Of a stretch of 64,000 nt of DNA, positions 33,376 through 41,216 are shown one piece after another. Source of the stretch: Poindextera sp035604135 (GTDB lineage: Bacteria > Pseudomonadota > Alphaproteobacteria > Caulobacterales > Caulobacteraceae). Within the stretch, counting starts at the first letter, position 1; every line of letters begins with the position of its first letter. The position numbers and the translations under genes were made by a program. The notes beneath the pieces are model-generated. The model saw only the letters and a program-made list of their open reading frames with translations, did not search any database and had not been told where the DNA came from. Where the stretch lies: positions 1 through 64,000 of the forward strand of contig DATNJB010000006.1 in the NCBI GenBank assembly GCA_035604135.1. Direction: 5' to 3'.

Positions 33376-34190
33376 GTCAGGTCGATCAGCCGTCCTTCGA
33401 CTTCGCCGCCGCCGAAGCCGCCGCGGAGGATGGCGCGGCGCTGATCGTCGACCTCGACGGCTACGAGGGGCCGCTGCACATCCTGCTGGCGCTCGCGCGC
33501 GCCCAGAAGGTCGATCTGCTCAAGCTTTCCATCACCGACCTCGCCGACCAGTACCTGGCCTTCATCGCCACCGCCCAGCGCGCCAATTTCATCCTCGCCG
33601 CCGACTACCTCGTGATGGCGGCCTGGCTCGCCTACCTGAAGTCGCGCCTGCTGTTGCCCAGCTTTGCGCCCCGCCAGGCCGGCGAGCGCGCGCCGGAGGA
33701 GCTGGCCCGGGAGCTGGCGATCCGCCTCGCCCACCTGGATGCGCTGCGCAAGGCCGCCGAAGCCCTGCAGGCGCGGCCGATCCTCAGGCGTGACGTCTTC
33801 CCGCGCGGCGACCCGGAGGCCATCCAGATCACCGCCTCGCGACCGCTGGAGGGCGACCTCTATGCGCTGGTGCAGGCTTACGTCGGCCAGCGCGTGCGCG
33901 ACACGGGGCGCCACTATCGACCGACCGCGCCCAAGGCCTACGCGCTCGAGGACGCCCGCCATCGGTTGCGCGGCCAGCTGCCCGAGCTCCGCGCCTGGAC
34001 GGCGCTGGCGGCGATCGCGCCGTTCGCGGCCCTGGGCGACCCGGACGCGCCGACCCGGGCTTCGTTCCTGGCCTCGACGCTGGCCGCCGGCCTGGAGCTG
34101 GTGCGAGAAGGCGAGCTCGAGGCGCGCCAGCTCGAGGCGTTCGCCGAGCTCTACCTCCGCGCCCGCCTCAGGCTGGAGGCCGCGGAGTGA
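33372..34190 (+). CDS. scpA: segregation and condensation protein ScpA
   Basis: The 272-residue kleisin bridges SMC heads with ScpB. The N-terminal SMC-binding helix reads Gly-Tyr-Glu-Gly-Pro-Leu-His-Ile-Leu-Leu, followed by Val-Asp-Leu-Leu-Lys-Leu-Ser-Ile, and Tyr-Leu-Val-Met-Ala-Ala-Trp-Leu. A C-terminal winged-helix-like region follows. Two in-frame ATGs exist (33363 and 33372); the second makes an ATGA overlap with the nagZ stop and is preferred. scpB overlaps its end by GTGA. Confidence 0.93.
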   Translation: MSQVDQPSFDFAAAEAAAEDGAALIVDLDGYEGPLHILLALARAQKVDLLKLSITDLADQYLAFIATAQRANFILAADYLVMAAWLAYLKSRLLLPSFAPRQAGERAPEELARELAIRLAHLDALRKAAEALQARPILRRDVFPRGDPEAIQITASRPLEGDLYALVQAYVGQRVRDTGRHYRPTAPKAYALEDARHRLRGQLPELRAWTALAAIAPFAALGDPDAPTRASFLASTLAAGLELVREGELEARQLEAFAELYLRARLRLEAAE

Positions 34191-34831
34191 CCGATCCGGC
34201 CGAGACCGAACGGCGCATCGAGGCGCTGTTGTTCGCCGCCGCCGGGCCGCTGAGCGCGGCCGACCTGGCGCGTCGGTTGCCCGAGGGCGCCGACGTTGGG
34301 CCGGCCCTGATGGCGCTGAAGGCCCGTTATGCCGAGCGCGGCGTGAACCTCGTCTGCGTCGCAGACATGTGGCGGCTGCAGACTGCGCCCGATCTCGCCT
34401 TCCTGATGACCGAGGAGCGGCAGGAGCCGCGTCGCCTGTCGAAAGCGGCGCTCGAGACGCTGGCCATCGTCGCCTACCACCAGCCGACCACCCGTGCCGA
34501 GATCGAGGCGATCCGCGGCGTGCAGGAGAGCCGCGGCACGGTCGATCTCTTGCTCGAGATCGGTCTTATCCGCATGCGCGGGCGCCGGCGCTCGCCCGGG
34601 CGGCCGATCACCTTCGGAACCACCAGCGCCTTCCTCGAGCACTATGGCCTTGCCAGCCTCGCCGACCTGCCGGGAGCGCAGGAGATGAAGAGCTTGGGCC
34701 TCGTCGGCGACGAGCTCGGCTTCGACTTCACGACCCCGGATCCAGCGCTCGCGCGCCCCGACGACGAGGAGTTGCTGGAACCCGCCGACGCCCCCGAGTT
34801 CAACCAGGACTATCTCGGCGAAGCGGACTGA
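34187..34831 (+). CDS. scpB: segregation and condensation protein ScpB
   Basis: The 214-residue protein has two winged-helix domains: Arg-Arg-Ile-Glu-Ala-Leu-Leu-Phe-Ala-Ala at the start and Leu-Glu-Thr-Leu-Ala-Ile-Val-Ala-Tyr-His-Gln-Pro-Thr in the second. An acidic tail ends the protein. It works with ScpA and SMC in chromosome organisation. GTG start coupled to scpA. The twin-arginine genes that often come next in alphaproteobacteria are absent. Confidence 0.95.
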   Translation: MTDPAETERRIEALLFAAAGPLSAADLARRLPEGADVGPALMALKARYAERGVNLVCVADMWRLQTAPDLAFLMTEERQEPRRLSKAALETLAIVAYHQPTTRAEIEAIRGVQESRGTVDLLLEIGLIRMRGRRRSPGRPITFGTTSAFLEHYGLASLADLPGAQEMKSLGLVGDELGFDFTTPDPALARPDDEELLEPADAPEFNQDYLGEAD

Positions 34832-34885
34832 CGGCCGCTGGCCTGACGAGTTGCCTGCCGGCGCCGGGCTATGGTCTATGCGGGC

Positions 34886-35644
34886 ATGTCCACTGTTCCC
34901 GCCGCACAGCCGAACAGGTTCGCGCGCGCGGTCCGCGCGCTGTCGCAGACCGGCCGTCGGATCGAGGCGGCGGTCGAGCGCTGGCTTGCGAAGAACTCGC
35001 TTGCTGAAACCAGCGAGATCATCTCGCGCACCGCCGTCCCGTGGGCCGCAACGCTCGAGGCCAACTGGACCACGATCCGCCGCGAGCTGGACGAGGTGCT
35101 GCGCGAGCGGGCGGCGCTGCCGACGATGCAGGAACTGTCGCCGTATCAGGAACGGATCGTGCAGGGACGTGTTTGGAAGGCGTTCGTCTTCCGCGCCTAC
35201 GGCATGCGCTTTTCCGACAACTGCCGGCGTTGTCCCGAGACGGCGAAGTTGCTCGACGCCGTTCCTGGCCTCGAGGTCGCCTTCTTCTCCGTGCTCGAGC
35301 CTGGCGCGCACCTGGCTGCGCACCGCGGCGCCTATAAAGGCCTGATCCGCACCCATCTCGGCCTTGTGGTTCCTGAACCGCGCGACCGGGTGCGAATGAA
35401 GGTCGGCGGCGAAACCATCGTCTGGCAAGAGGGCAGGGCGGTCACGTTCGACGACACCTACCGGCACGAGGTCTGGAACGACACAGATGGCGTGCGCGTC
35501 GTGCTCTTGATCGACACGCCGCGGCCGCTCGCCCCGGGCGCGGCCCGCGTCAATTGGCTGATCGTGCGCGGGGCGCGCATCGCGCCGATGGCCTTCGAGT
35601 TCTACCGCCGGCTCCGTAAGCGGCCGTCCGAGATCAAGGCCTGA
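34886..35644 (+). CDS. aspartyl/asparaginyl beta-hydroxylase family protein
   Basis: The 252-residue iron/2-oxoglutarate enzyme has the core His-Arg-Gly-Ala-Tyr-Lys-Gly, Arg-Thr-His-Leu-Gly-Leu-Val-Val-Pro, and Phe-Asp-Asp-Thr-Tyr-Arg-His-Glu-Val-Trp-Asn. It resembles LpxO-type lipid A hydroxylases and aspartyl beta-hydroxylases. Whether the target is lipid A or a protein is open. An in-frame ATG at 34871 is an alternative start. Follows scpB after 54 bases. Confidence 0.85.
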   Translation: MSTVPAAQPNRFARAVRALSQTGRRIEAAVERWLAKNSLAETSEIISRTAVPWAATLEANWTTIRRELDEVLRERAALPTMQELSPYQERIVQGRVWKAFVFRAYGMRFSDNCRRCPETAKLLDAVPGLEVAFFSVLEPGAHLAAHRGAYKGLIRTHLGLVVPEPRDRVRMKVGGETIVWQEGRAVTFDDTYRHEVWNDTDGVRVVLLIDTPRPLAPGAARVNWLIVRGARIAPMAFEFYRRLRKRPSEIKA

Positions 35645-35654
35645 GGGGCGGCGA

Positions 35655-36011
35655 ATGGCCACCGAGGACGACGTCCGTCGCCTCGCGCTGGCATTGCCGG
35701 GCGTCATCGCCGACGAGCGCCACGGCCAGCGCCACTATACGATCGAGGGGAAGGCTATCGCGTGGGCCTACTTGGCGCGGGACAAGCCAAAGGAGAAACG
35801 CACGCTCCGCACCGGCATGGTCGCCATCCGCTGCCCGCTGGAAGAGAAGGAGATGCTGATCGAGGCGGCGCCGGAGATCTACTTCGACGACGACCACTAT
35901 CGCGGCTTTCCCGGCGTGCTCGTCCGGCTGGCGGCGATCAGCGAGGCGGAGCTTGCGGTGCGCCTCGCTCGTGCGTTCGAGATCCAGGCGCCCAAACCCC
36001 GCGAGCGCTAG
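35655..36011 (+). CDS. MmcQ/YjbR-family protein
   Basis: The 118-residue small protein has the YjbR pattern: Asp-Val-Arg-Arg-Leu-Ala-Leu-Ala-Leu-Pro-Gly-Val at the start, Tyr-Phe-Asp-Asp-Asp-His-Tyr, and a final helix Ala-Val-Arg-Leu-Ala-Arg-Ala-Phe. The family has a CyaY-like fold and is often labelled DNA-binding on weak grounds. It lies 10 bases behind the hydroxylase gene, so probably the same transcript. Confidence 0.8.
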   Translation: MATEDDVRRLALALPGVIADERHGQRHYTIEGKAIAWAYLARDKPKEKRTLRTGMVAIRCPLEEKEMLIEAAPEIYFDDDHYRGFPGVLVRLAAISEAELAVRLARAFEIQAPKPRER

Positions 36012-36013
36012 GC

Positions 36014-36042
36014 TTGCCGCTCAGGGGCGCGCTTGCTAATCG
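36014..36042 (+). promoter_or_regulatory. probable promoter of tRNA-Trp, secE and nusG
   Basis: TTGCCGC, 14 bases, GCTAATCG fits the vegetative pattern well. It lies right after the YjbR-like gene and about 60 bases before the tRNA. Confidence 0.5.
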
Positions 36043-36104
36043 CTCGCCCTCCGGCCACGCGCGCCGGCGGGTCACGCTCTCCGGCGCGATTGTTCGTTGT
36101 CTGG

Positions 36105-36180
36105 AGGAGTGTAGCTCAGCTGGTAGAGCATCGGTCTCCAAAACCGAGGGCCGGGGGTTCGAGTCCCTCCACTCCTGCCA
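36105..36180 (+). tRNA. trpT: tRNA-Trp (anticodon CCA)
   Basis: The 76-base cloverleaf has acceptor stem AGGAGTG/CACTCCT, D-arm TAGCTCAGCTGGTAGAGCA, anticodon stem TCGGT/ACCGA around CTCCAAA (anticodon CCA), and T-arm with GGTTCGAGTCC. A CCA end is encoded. tRNA-Trp ahead of secE-nusG is a widespread bacterial order. Confidence 0.97.
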
Positions 36181-36235
36181 CTATATTCCTGCCGCCGCGG
36201 CGATTGGGGTCGCGGGTGCGAAAGAAAGCCGCCGA

Positions 36236-36508
36236 ATGGCCAAGGATCAGGGTCTGACGCCCGCTCTTCCCAGGGGACGCTCGCCCGTGCCGGCGAACGA
36301 GCCGCCGAAGAAGCGCGTCTCGCCGGTCCAATTCTTCCGCGAGGTCCGCGCCGAGGCGCGTAAGATCACCTGGACCAGCCGACGGGAGACCTGGATCACG
36401 TCGGTCATGGTGTTCATCATGATCGTGGTCGTCGCGATCTTCTTCGTGCTCGTGGACCTCGGCCTGCGCGCGCTCATGGAGCTCATTCTGAAGCTCGCCG
36501 CTTCTTAA
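36236..36508 (+). CDS. secE: preprotein translocase subunit SecE
   Basis: The 90-residue protein has a Pro-rich start, then the amphipathic helix Pro-Val-Gln-Phe-Phe-Arg-Glu-Val-Arg-Ala-Glu and Arg-Lys-Ile-Thr-Trp-Thr-Ser-Arg. One membrane helix follows (about residues 55-82). It clamps SecY in the inner-membrane channel. It is followed 14 bases later by nusG. Confidence 0.95.
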   Translation: MAKDQGLTPALPRGRSPVPANEPPKKRVSPVQFFREVRAEARKITWTSRRETWITSVMVFIMIVVVAIFFVLVDLGLRALMELILKLAAS

Positions 36509-36522
36509 GAGAGATCACAAAG

Positions 36523-37092
36523 ATGCCCGCCGAAGCGGCCGAAGCCGTCAAAACCAATCCCAGGCACAAGTGGTACATCGTCCACGCCTACTCGAACTTC
36601 GAGAAGAAGGTGGCCGAGTCGATCCGTGAGCAGGCCAAGGCTCAGGGCCTGGAGGACTGCTTCTCGGAGATCCTCGTGCCGACCGAGGACGTGGTCGAGA
36701 TCCGCCGTGGGCGGAAGGTCAACGCCGAGCGCAAGTTCTTCCCCGGCTACGTTCTGGTGAAGATGGACCTGACGGACGAGGCCTATCACCTGATCAAGAA
36801 CACCCCGAAGGTGACGGGGTTCTTAGGCTCGGGCACCAAGCCGATGCCGGTCTCCGAAAAGGAGGTCGCCCGCATCATCGGCGCGATCGAGGAGGGGGTC
36901 GAGCGGCCGAAGCCCACCATCACCTTCGAGATCGGCGAGTCGGTCCGCGTCATCGACGGCCCCTTCGCGAGCTTCAACGGCTCGGTCGAGCAGGTCGACG
37001 AAGAACGCGCCCGCCTGCGCGTCACCGTCTCCATCTTCGGCCGCGCCACCCCGGTCGAACTCGAATACGCCCAGGTCGAAAAGACCAGCTAA
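36523..37092 (+). CDS. nusG: transcription termination/antitermination factor NusG
   Basis: The 189-residue protein has the NGN domain (Lys-Trp-Tyr-Ile-Val-His-Ala-Tyr-Ser, Phe-Phe-Pro-Gly-Tyr-Val-Leu-Val) and a C-terminal KOW domain (Val-Arg-Val-Ile-Asp-Gly-Pro-Phe-Ala-Ser-Phe). It links RNA polymerase with ribosome or Rho. A small hairpin (GCTAC/GTAGC, 37097-37111) follows the stop without a T tract. Normally rplK comes next; here two inserted genes intervene. Confidence 0.97.
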   Translation: MPAEAAEAVKTNPRHKWYIVHAYSNFEKKVAESIREQAKAQGLEDCFSEILVPTEDVVEIRRGRKVNAERKFFPGYVLVKMDLTDEAYHLIKNTPKVTGFLGSGTKPMPVSEKEVARIIGAIEEGVERPKPTITFEIGESVRVIDGPFASFNGSVEQVDEERARLRVTVSIFGRATPVELEYAQVEKTS

Positions 37093-37122
37093 TCCTGCTA
37101 CCCTGCGTAGCGGGGCGGCAGA

Positions 37123-37533
37123 ATGAACCACCAAGCACACCAAGCACACCAAGAGGTCGCGGCCGGCATCGACCGCATCGCGCGATCGATCGTCGATGCT
37201 GGGCTCAGTGTGCACCAAGCTCTCGGTGCAGGCTTGCTGGAGTCAGCCTACGAGCAATGCCTCGCCTTCGAGCTGACGTCGCGGGGCCTGGTCTGGCAGC
37301 GTCAACTGCCGCTGCCCATCGCTTATCGCGGCGTGAAACTCGACGCGGGTTATCGGTTGGACTTGCTCGTCGAGAACTCCGTCATCGTTGAGATCAAGGC
37401 CGTGGAGGCGCTTACGCGTCTCCACGGCGCTCAGATGCTCACTTACCTGAAGCTTTCTGGCATGAGGCTCGGCCTGCTCATGAACTTCAATGTCGCGCTG
37501 TTCAAAGACGGCGTGAAGCGGTTCGCACTCTGA
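37123..37533 (+). CDS. GxxExxY protein (PD-(D/E)XK nuclease-like)
   Basis: The 136-residue protein shows the name-giving Gly37, Glu40, Tyr43 pattern. A nuclease-like core has Asp80 in Tyr-Arg-Leu-Asp-Leu-Leu, and Glu90 and Lys92 in Val-Ile-Val-Glu-Ile-Lys. These fit a PD-(D/E)XK fold, and the family is grouped there. Residues 2-10 (Asn-His-Gln-Ala-His-Gln-Ala-His-Gln) are encoded by the left inverted repeat; the right repeat starts nine bases after the stop. Function of the family is not established. It sits between nusG and the ribosomal-protein genes, suggesting insertion. Confidence 0.88.
   Translation: MNHQAHQAHQEVAAGIDRIARSIVDAGLSVHQALGAGLLESAYEQCLAFELTSRGLVWQRQLPLPIAYRGVKLDAGYRLDLLVENSVIVEIKAVEALTRLHGAQMLTYLKLSGMRLGLLMNFNVALFKDGVKRFAL
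37127..37154 (+). repeat. left terminal inverted repeat of GxxExxY cassette
   Basis: 28 bases made of nearly three copies of a nine-base unit (ACCAAGCAC). It matches the complement of 37542-37569 at 27 of 28 positions. It begins four bases after the start of the GxxExxY ORF, so the repeat is translated. Confidence 0.9.
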
Positions 37534-37541
37534 GCTCGGCA

Positions 37542-37569
37542 TCTTTGTGTGCTTGGTGTGCTTGGTGGT
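37542..37569 (-). repeat. right terminal inverted repeat of GxxExxY cassette
   Basis: Complement of the left arm with one mismatch. It begins nine bases after the GxxExxY stop codon. The two arms could pair in the mRNA to form a 443-base hairpin. Confidence 0.9.
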
Positions 37570-37588
37570 CAAAGTATTACGGCGCAGC

Positions 37589-38533
37589 CTATTCCTCCGG
37601 CCGCCAGAGCCAGCGGAGGGCGTCGGCGAAGAGAGCGCCTCCGTGGCGGAGGCTGTGGCCGCCTTCGCCGAAGACGAACTTGAAATCGTAGCCGGCGAAC
37701 TGAAGCGCCGCGGCGACCGCCTTGTTCGCCAGCGGCCAGTTGCCGTGGATGATGTCGGCATCGGCCTCGCCGCTCTGCATCCAGACGCGGATCGGCTTGC
37801 GTTCGGTCTTGCGGATCAGGGGCGGGTAGTTGTGCCCGCCGCGGATGGCGGTGAATGAGCCACAGTGGCTGATCACGCGACCGAACGCGTCCGGCCGATG
37901 CCAGGCTGCGGTGAAGGCGCAGATCCCCCCGCTCGAGATGCCGCAGATCGTCCGCCGCCTGGGGTCGGTCGTTAGCTTGCAGCCGATCTGGCTCTCGACA
38001 AACGGCGACGCGTCCTCGAGCAGGAAGCGCACGTAGTCGTCGGTCATGCTGTCATATTCGATGCTGCGTTGCCGGTCGCGGCCTGGGCGCGGCTCGGCGC
38101 CCTCGCGCCTGCCGGGCTGAATGAACAGCGCCACCGTCGGCGGTGCCTCTTCCGCTGCGATCAGGGTGTCCAACACCGCGGTCGCGCGGACGGGCCCGTT
38201 GCGGTTCAGGTATCCGGCGCCGTCCTGGAACACGATCAGCGCCGGCGCAGGCCCGGTGGGATCGAAGTTCGCCGGCGTGTAGATCCACAGGTCGCGGCTC
38301 GTGCCGGGAAAGATCCGCGCGCCCGCCCAATCGCGATGCGAGGCCACGCTCCCGCGCGGCGTGTCGTCAGCCGGGAAAGCCTCCGGGTTGGGATGATACT
38401 GCCGGTCGCCGGGCGTGTTCGCCGCAGCCGCGATTTCGGCATTCGAGCGGCCGTTGATCACGACCGCCCAAGGGTCCGGCTCGTCGGCGACCGAGCGATG
38501 CAGGCCGAGCGCCTCGTAGGTCTTGAAGTCCAT
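37589..38533 (-). CDS. enterochelin esterase-like alpha/beta hydrolase
   Basis: The 314-residue protein has the esterase-D/Fes-type layout: Asp-Leu-Trp-Ile-Tyr-Thr-Pro-Ala, Val-Phe-Gln-Asp-Gly-Ala-Gly-Tyr, the nucleophile elbow Cys-Gly-Ile-Ser-Ser-Gly-Gly, and a late Gly-Glu-Gly-Gly-His-Ser with the catalytic His. It has no signal peptide. The ATG at 38533 follows GGGAGGAG. It lies antisense between the GxxExxY cassette and rplK. Substrate unknown; no siderophore genes nearby. Confidence 0.85.
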   Translation of the reverse strand: MDFKTYEALGLHRSVADEPDPWAVVINGRSNAEIAAAANTPGDRQYHPNPEAFPADDTPRGSVASHRDWAGARIFPGTSRDLWIYTPANFDPTGPAPALIVFQDGAGYLNRNGPVRATAVLDTLIAAEEAPPTVALFIQPGRREGAEPRPGRDRQRSIEYDSMTDDYVRFLLEDASPFVESQIGCKLTTDPRRRTICGISSGGICAFTAAWHRPDAFGRVISHCGSFTAIRGGHNYPPLIRKTERKPIRVWMQSGEADADIIHGNWPLANKAVAAALQFAGYDFKFVFGEGGHSLRHGGALFADALRWLWRPEE

Positions 38534-38550
38534 TCCGGCTCCTCCCTTCA

Positions 38551-38579
38551 TTGCGGCGGGCGGGGGAACCTGCTACACG
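38551..38579 (+). promoter_or_regulatory. probable promoter of rplK-rplA
   Basis: TTGCGGC, 14 bases, GCTACACG. It lies in the gap between the divergent esterase and rplK and would give a leader of about 90 bases. Confidence 0.42.
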
Positions 38580-38617
38580 CCCGCGCCTTCGGGCTTAAGC
38601 CGCCCGACACCCAAAAT

Positions 38618-38647
38618 CCGTGGGAGGGGCGCCACCCCGCACCACGG
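38618..38647 (+). promoter_or_regulatory. stem-loop in rplK leader, possible L1 autoregulation site
   Basis: Outer stem CCGTGG/CCACGG and inner stem GGGG/CCCC around CGCCA form a structured leader 27 bases before rplK. L1 represses its own operon by binding leader mRNA in other bacteria; that role here is inference. Confidence 0.35.
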
Positions 38648-38674
38648 CCTTTCGCTTAGTCTGAGAGGACAACG

Positions 38675-39106
38675 ATGGCCAAGAAGATCCTGGGCTACAT
38701 CAAGCTGCAGGTGCCCGCGGGCGCCGCAACACCGTCGCCGCCCATCGGGCCGGCGCTCGGCCAGCGCGGCGTCAACATCATGGGCTTCTGCAAGGAGTTC
38801 AACGCCCGCACCGAGAAAGAGGTGCGCGGCACGCCGCTGCCGACGGTGATCACCGTCTATCAGGACAAGAGCTTCACCTTCATCACCAAGACCCCCCCGG
38901 CGAGCTTCTTCTTGAAGGAAGCGGCCGGTCTGAAGTCGGGCGCGAAAGAAACCGGCCGTGAGACGGTCGGCTCGGTGACGCGCCAACAGCTGCGCGACAT
39001 CGCCCAGAAGAAGATGAAGGACCTGAACGCCAACGACATCGAGGCCGCCGCCCGCATCATCGAGGGCTCGGCGCGCTCGATGGGCCTGCGCGTGGTGGAG
39101 GGCTAG
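38675..39106 (+). CDS. rplK: 50S ribosomal protein L11
   Basis: The 143-residue protein matches L11: Gly-Tyr-Ile-Lys-Leu-Gln-Val-Pro-Ala-Gly at the start, Pro-Pro-Ile-Gly-Pro-Ala-Leu-Gly-Gln-Arg-Gly-Val-Asn, and the RNA-binding C-terminus with Gly-Ser-Val and Ala-Arg-Ser-Met-Gly-Leu. It forms the stalk base and GTPase centre with L10/L12. rplA starts four bases after its stop. Confidence 0.98.
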   Translation: MAKKILGYIKLQVPAGAATPSPPIGPALGQRGVNIMGFCKEFNARTEKEVRGTPLPTVITVYQDKSFTFITKTPPASFFLKEAAGLKSGAKETGRETVGSVTRQQLRDIAQKKMKDLNANDIEAAARIIEGSARSMGLRVVEG

Positions 39107-39110
39107 CGCG

Positions 39111-39803
39111 ATGACCAAGCAGACAAAGCGCGAGAAGGTCTGGACCGGCGACCGCACCGCCGTCCACGCGCTCGATGAAGCCGTGAAGCTGGTCAAGGCG
39201 AACGCCACGGCCAAGTTCGACGAAACCATCGAGATCGCCGTTGGCCTTGGCGTCGACCCGCGTCACGCCGACCAGAACGTCCGCGGGGTGGTCAGCTTGC
39301 CCTCGGGCACCGGCCGCGCCATGCGCGTGGCGGTGATCGCCAAGGACGCAAAGGCCGCCGAGGCCACCGAGGCCGGCGCCGACATCGTGGGCGCCGAGGA
39401 TCTGGTCGAGCGCATTCAGGGCGGCTTCATGGAGTTCGACCGCGTGATCGCCACCCCCGACATGATGGCGCTGGTCGGCCGACTGGGTAAGGTGCTGGGC
39501 CCGCGCGGCCTGATGCCCAACCCGCGCGTCGGTACGGTCACCCCCAATGTCGGCCAGGCGGTCAAGGACGCCAAGGGCGGCTCGATCGAGTTCCGCGTCG
39601 AGAAGGCGGGCATCGTGCATGCCGGCGTCGGCAAGGCCTCTTTCAGCGAAGGAGCGCTCACCGCCAACGTCAAGGCGCTGGTCGACGCGCTGCAGAAGGC
39701 GAAGCCCTCCGGCGCGAAGGGCACCTACATCCAGAGGATATCGCTCTCCTCGACCATGGGCCCCGGCTTCAAGATCGAGCCGACCAGCATCACGGCGTCT
39801 TAG
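39111..39803 (+). CDS. rplA: 50S ribosomal protein L1
   Basis: The 230-residue L1 has Lys-Phe-Asp-Glu-Thr-Ile-Glu-Ile-Ala near residue 38, Gly-Lys-Val-Leu-Gly-Pro-Arg-Gly-Leu-Met-Pro-Asn-Pro, and the C-terminal Thr-Met-Gly-Pro-Gly-Phe-Lys-Ile. It binds 23S rRNA at the exit-site stalk. Its last 14 bases overlap the 3' end of an antisense GNAT gene. Confidence 0.98.
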   Translation: MTKQTKREKVWTGDRTAVHALDEAVKLVKANATAKFDETIEIAVGLGVDPRHADQNVRGVVSLPSGTGRAMRVAVIAKDAKAAEATEAGADIVGAEDLVERIQGGFMEFDRVIATPDMMALVGRLGKVLGPRGLMPNPRVGTVTPNVGQAVKDAKGGSIEFRVEKAGIVHAGVGKASFSEGALTANVKALVDALQKAKPSGAKGTYIQRISLSSTMGPGFKIEPTSITAS

Positions 39804-40263
39804 CGACGGGTCTGGCCATCAGCAGCGCCGGATTCTCCGGGCCCCATATCTCGGTGAACTCCTCCAGCGCGGCGAACCCCATCGCCTGGTAGAAGGCGCG
39901 CGTTCGCTCGTAGGGCTCGTAAGGCGCCGAGGGGCCGCGCGTCTTCACCGTCAGGAAGCGGCGACCCTCTGCGCGCGCCAGCGCCACAGCCTGCTCGACC
40001 AATGCCCGGCCCGCGCCGCCACGATGCCGCGCCGCTCGCACCGCGAGAAGCTCGATCTCGAGGGTGTCGCTAAAGTGCGGCTTCAATACCATCAGACCGA
40101 TGTCCTGGCCGGCCAGGCTGGCGACCCAGGCAGGTCCGGTTTCGGCCAGGTGCTCGTACTCTGCGTTGGACTCTGGAATGCCGAACCACTCCGGCAGCTC
40201 GGCGAGGATCGATTGGCAAAGGTCGCCCGAGCCCGAGGGCGCGAGCCTGATCTCTATGGTCAT
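39790..40263 (-). CDS. GNAT-family N-acetyltransferase
   Basis: The 157-residue acetyltransferase has the acetyl-CoA motif Arg-His-Arg-Gly-Gly-Ala-Gly-Arg-Ala-Leu and a late Phe-Tyr-Gln-Ala-Met-Gly-Phe. The ATG at 40263 gives the family N-terminus (Thr-Ile-Glu-Ile-Arg-Leu-Ala). It is antisense between rplA and rplJ and shares 14 bases with the rplA end. Substrate unknown. Confidence 0.85.
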   Translation of the reverse strand: MTIEIRLAPSGSGDLCQSILAELPEWFGIPESNAEYEHLAETGPAWVASLAGQDIGLMVLKPHFSDTLEIELLAVRAARHRGGAGRALVEQAVALARAEGRRFLTVKTRGPSAPYEPYERTRAFYQAMGFAALEEFTEIWGPENPALLMARPVAKTP

Positions 40264-40664
40264 GGGTTTCTCGTAGGCAAGGATGGCCGCCGAAAGCAGC
40301 CCTTGTCGCCGCACGCGAGCGCGGCGAGGCGAATCTGGGTGTCGGGTTCGCGGGTTCGCGTGCCTTGTCGCACCAGAGCCTAGATCCCCTGCCGCTCTCA
40401 CGCCATTGCTATTTTGGCGGTTCGCCGCTAGAGGACGCGCCTTCCGGCGTCCGGGCTCTTCGGCCCGACCGCCGATCCTGTCCGAGAACCGCGGGCCCTT
40501 AAGGGGCTTAATCGATACCGCCGCGGGGAGATGGGGATGCCGATCGCCGCCACGCGCTTCTCCAGCGCCGCGCGCGCTTCGGCTCCACTCCGCTCCACTC
40601 GAGGACGCCTGGTCTGCCGTTCCGGTCGCGACCGGGTCGGCGCTGTCGAACGGAGGCTCGCCGC
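40264..40664 (+). other. 400-base gap holding the rplJ promoter and leader
   Basis: No convincing gene lies here. It holds a promoter-like element (40406-40434), two adjacent hairpins (40433-40452 with stem GGACGC/GCGTCC; 40453-40466 with GGGC/GCCC) and a GC-rich leader of about 220 bases to the rplJ ATG. Long rplJ leaders bind the L10-L12 complex for feedback control in other bacteria; no precise site is visible here. Confidence 0.5.
40406..40434 (+). promoter_or_regulatory. probable promoter of rplJ-rplL
   Basis: TTGCTAT, 14 bases, GCTAGAGG. It gives rplJL a promoter of their own beyond the antisense GNAT gene. Confidence 0.45.
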
Positions 40665-41177
40665 ATGGAGCGTGCGCAGAAGGCGGAGTCGATCGAGACC
40701 CTGAAGGGCGTCTTCGCCGAGGCCGGCGCGGTGGTGGTAACCCACTACCTCGGCCTGACCGTCGCCGACATGAACGACCTGCGCGGCAAGCTGCGCGAGC
40801 AGGGCGCGACGCTGAAGGTGGTCAAGAACCGCTTGGCCCAGAAGGCGCTGAACGGCGCCGGCGAGGGCGCGAGCGCGTTGTTCAAGGGCCCGGTCGCGAT
40901 CGCCTATGCCAGCGACCCGGTCTCCGCCGCCAAGGTCGTCACCCAGTACGCCAAGGACCACGAGCACTTCACCGTCGTTGGCGGCCTGATGGGTGCCGAC
41001 GTGCTGGACGCCAGGGCGGTCAGCGCGCTCGCCAGCCTGCCCTCGCTCGACCAACTGCGCGCCAGGATCCTCGGCATGCTGAACACGCCGGCGACCCGTA
41101 TCGCCGGGGTGCTGCAGGCGCCGGCCGCCCAGATCGCCCGCGTCATCGGCGCCTACGCCGCCAAAGACGCCGCCTGA
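40665..41177 (+). CDS. rplJ: 50S ribosomal protein L10
   Basis: The 170-residue L10 shows Val-Val-Val-Thr-His-Tyr-Leu-Gly-Leu-Thr, Leu-Lys-Val-Val-Lys-Asn-Arg-Leu-Ala, Phe-Lys-Gly-Pro-Val-Ala-Ile-Ala-Tyr, and a C-terminal L12-binding helix. It anchors L7/L12 dimers on the ribosome stalk. rplL follows 39 bases later. Confidence 0.97.
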   Translation: MERAQKAESIETLKGVFAEAGAVVVTHYLGLTVADMNDLRGKLREQGATLKVVKNRLAQKALNGAGEGASALFKGPVAIAYASDPVSAAKVVTQYAKDHEHFTVVGGLMGADVLDARAVSALASLPSLDQLRARILGMLNTPATRIAGVLQAPAAQIARVIGAYAAKDAA

Positions 41178-41216
41178 TCTCAACCGAATAGACGCCACAC
41201 CAAAGGACCTCATGCC

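Larger units (their letters stand above)
37127..37569. mobile_element. inverted-repeat-bounded GxxExxY cassette
   Basis: A 443-base unit with 28-base near-perfect terminal inverted repeats around one nuclease-like gene lies in a normally gene-tight locus. No transposase and no clear target-site duplication are seen, so movement would need help in trans. The element nature is inferred from the repeats and placement. Confidence 0.55.

Noticed and set aside
37097..37111. Terminator behind nusG
   Set aside because: Five-pair stem without a T run; not convincing.
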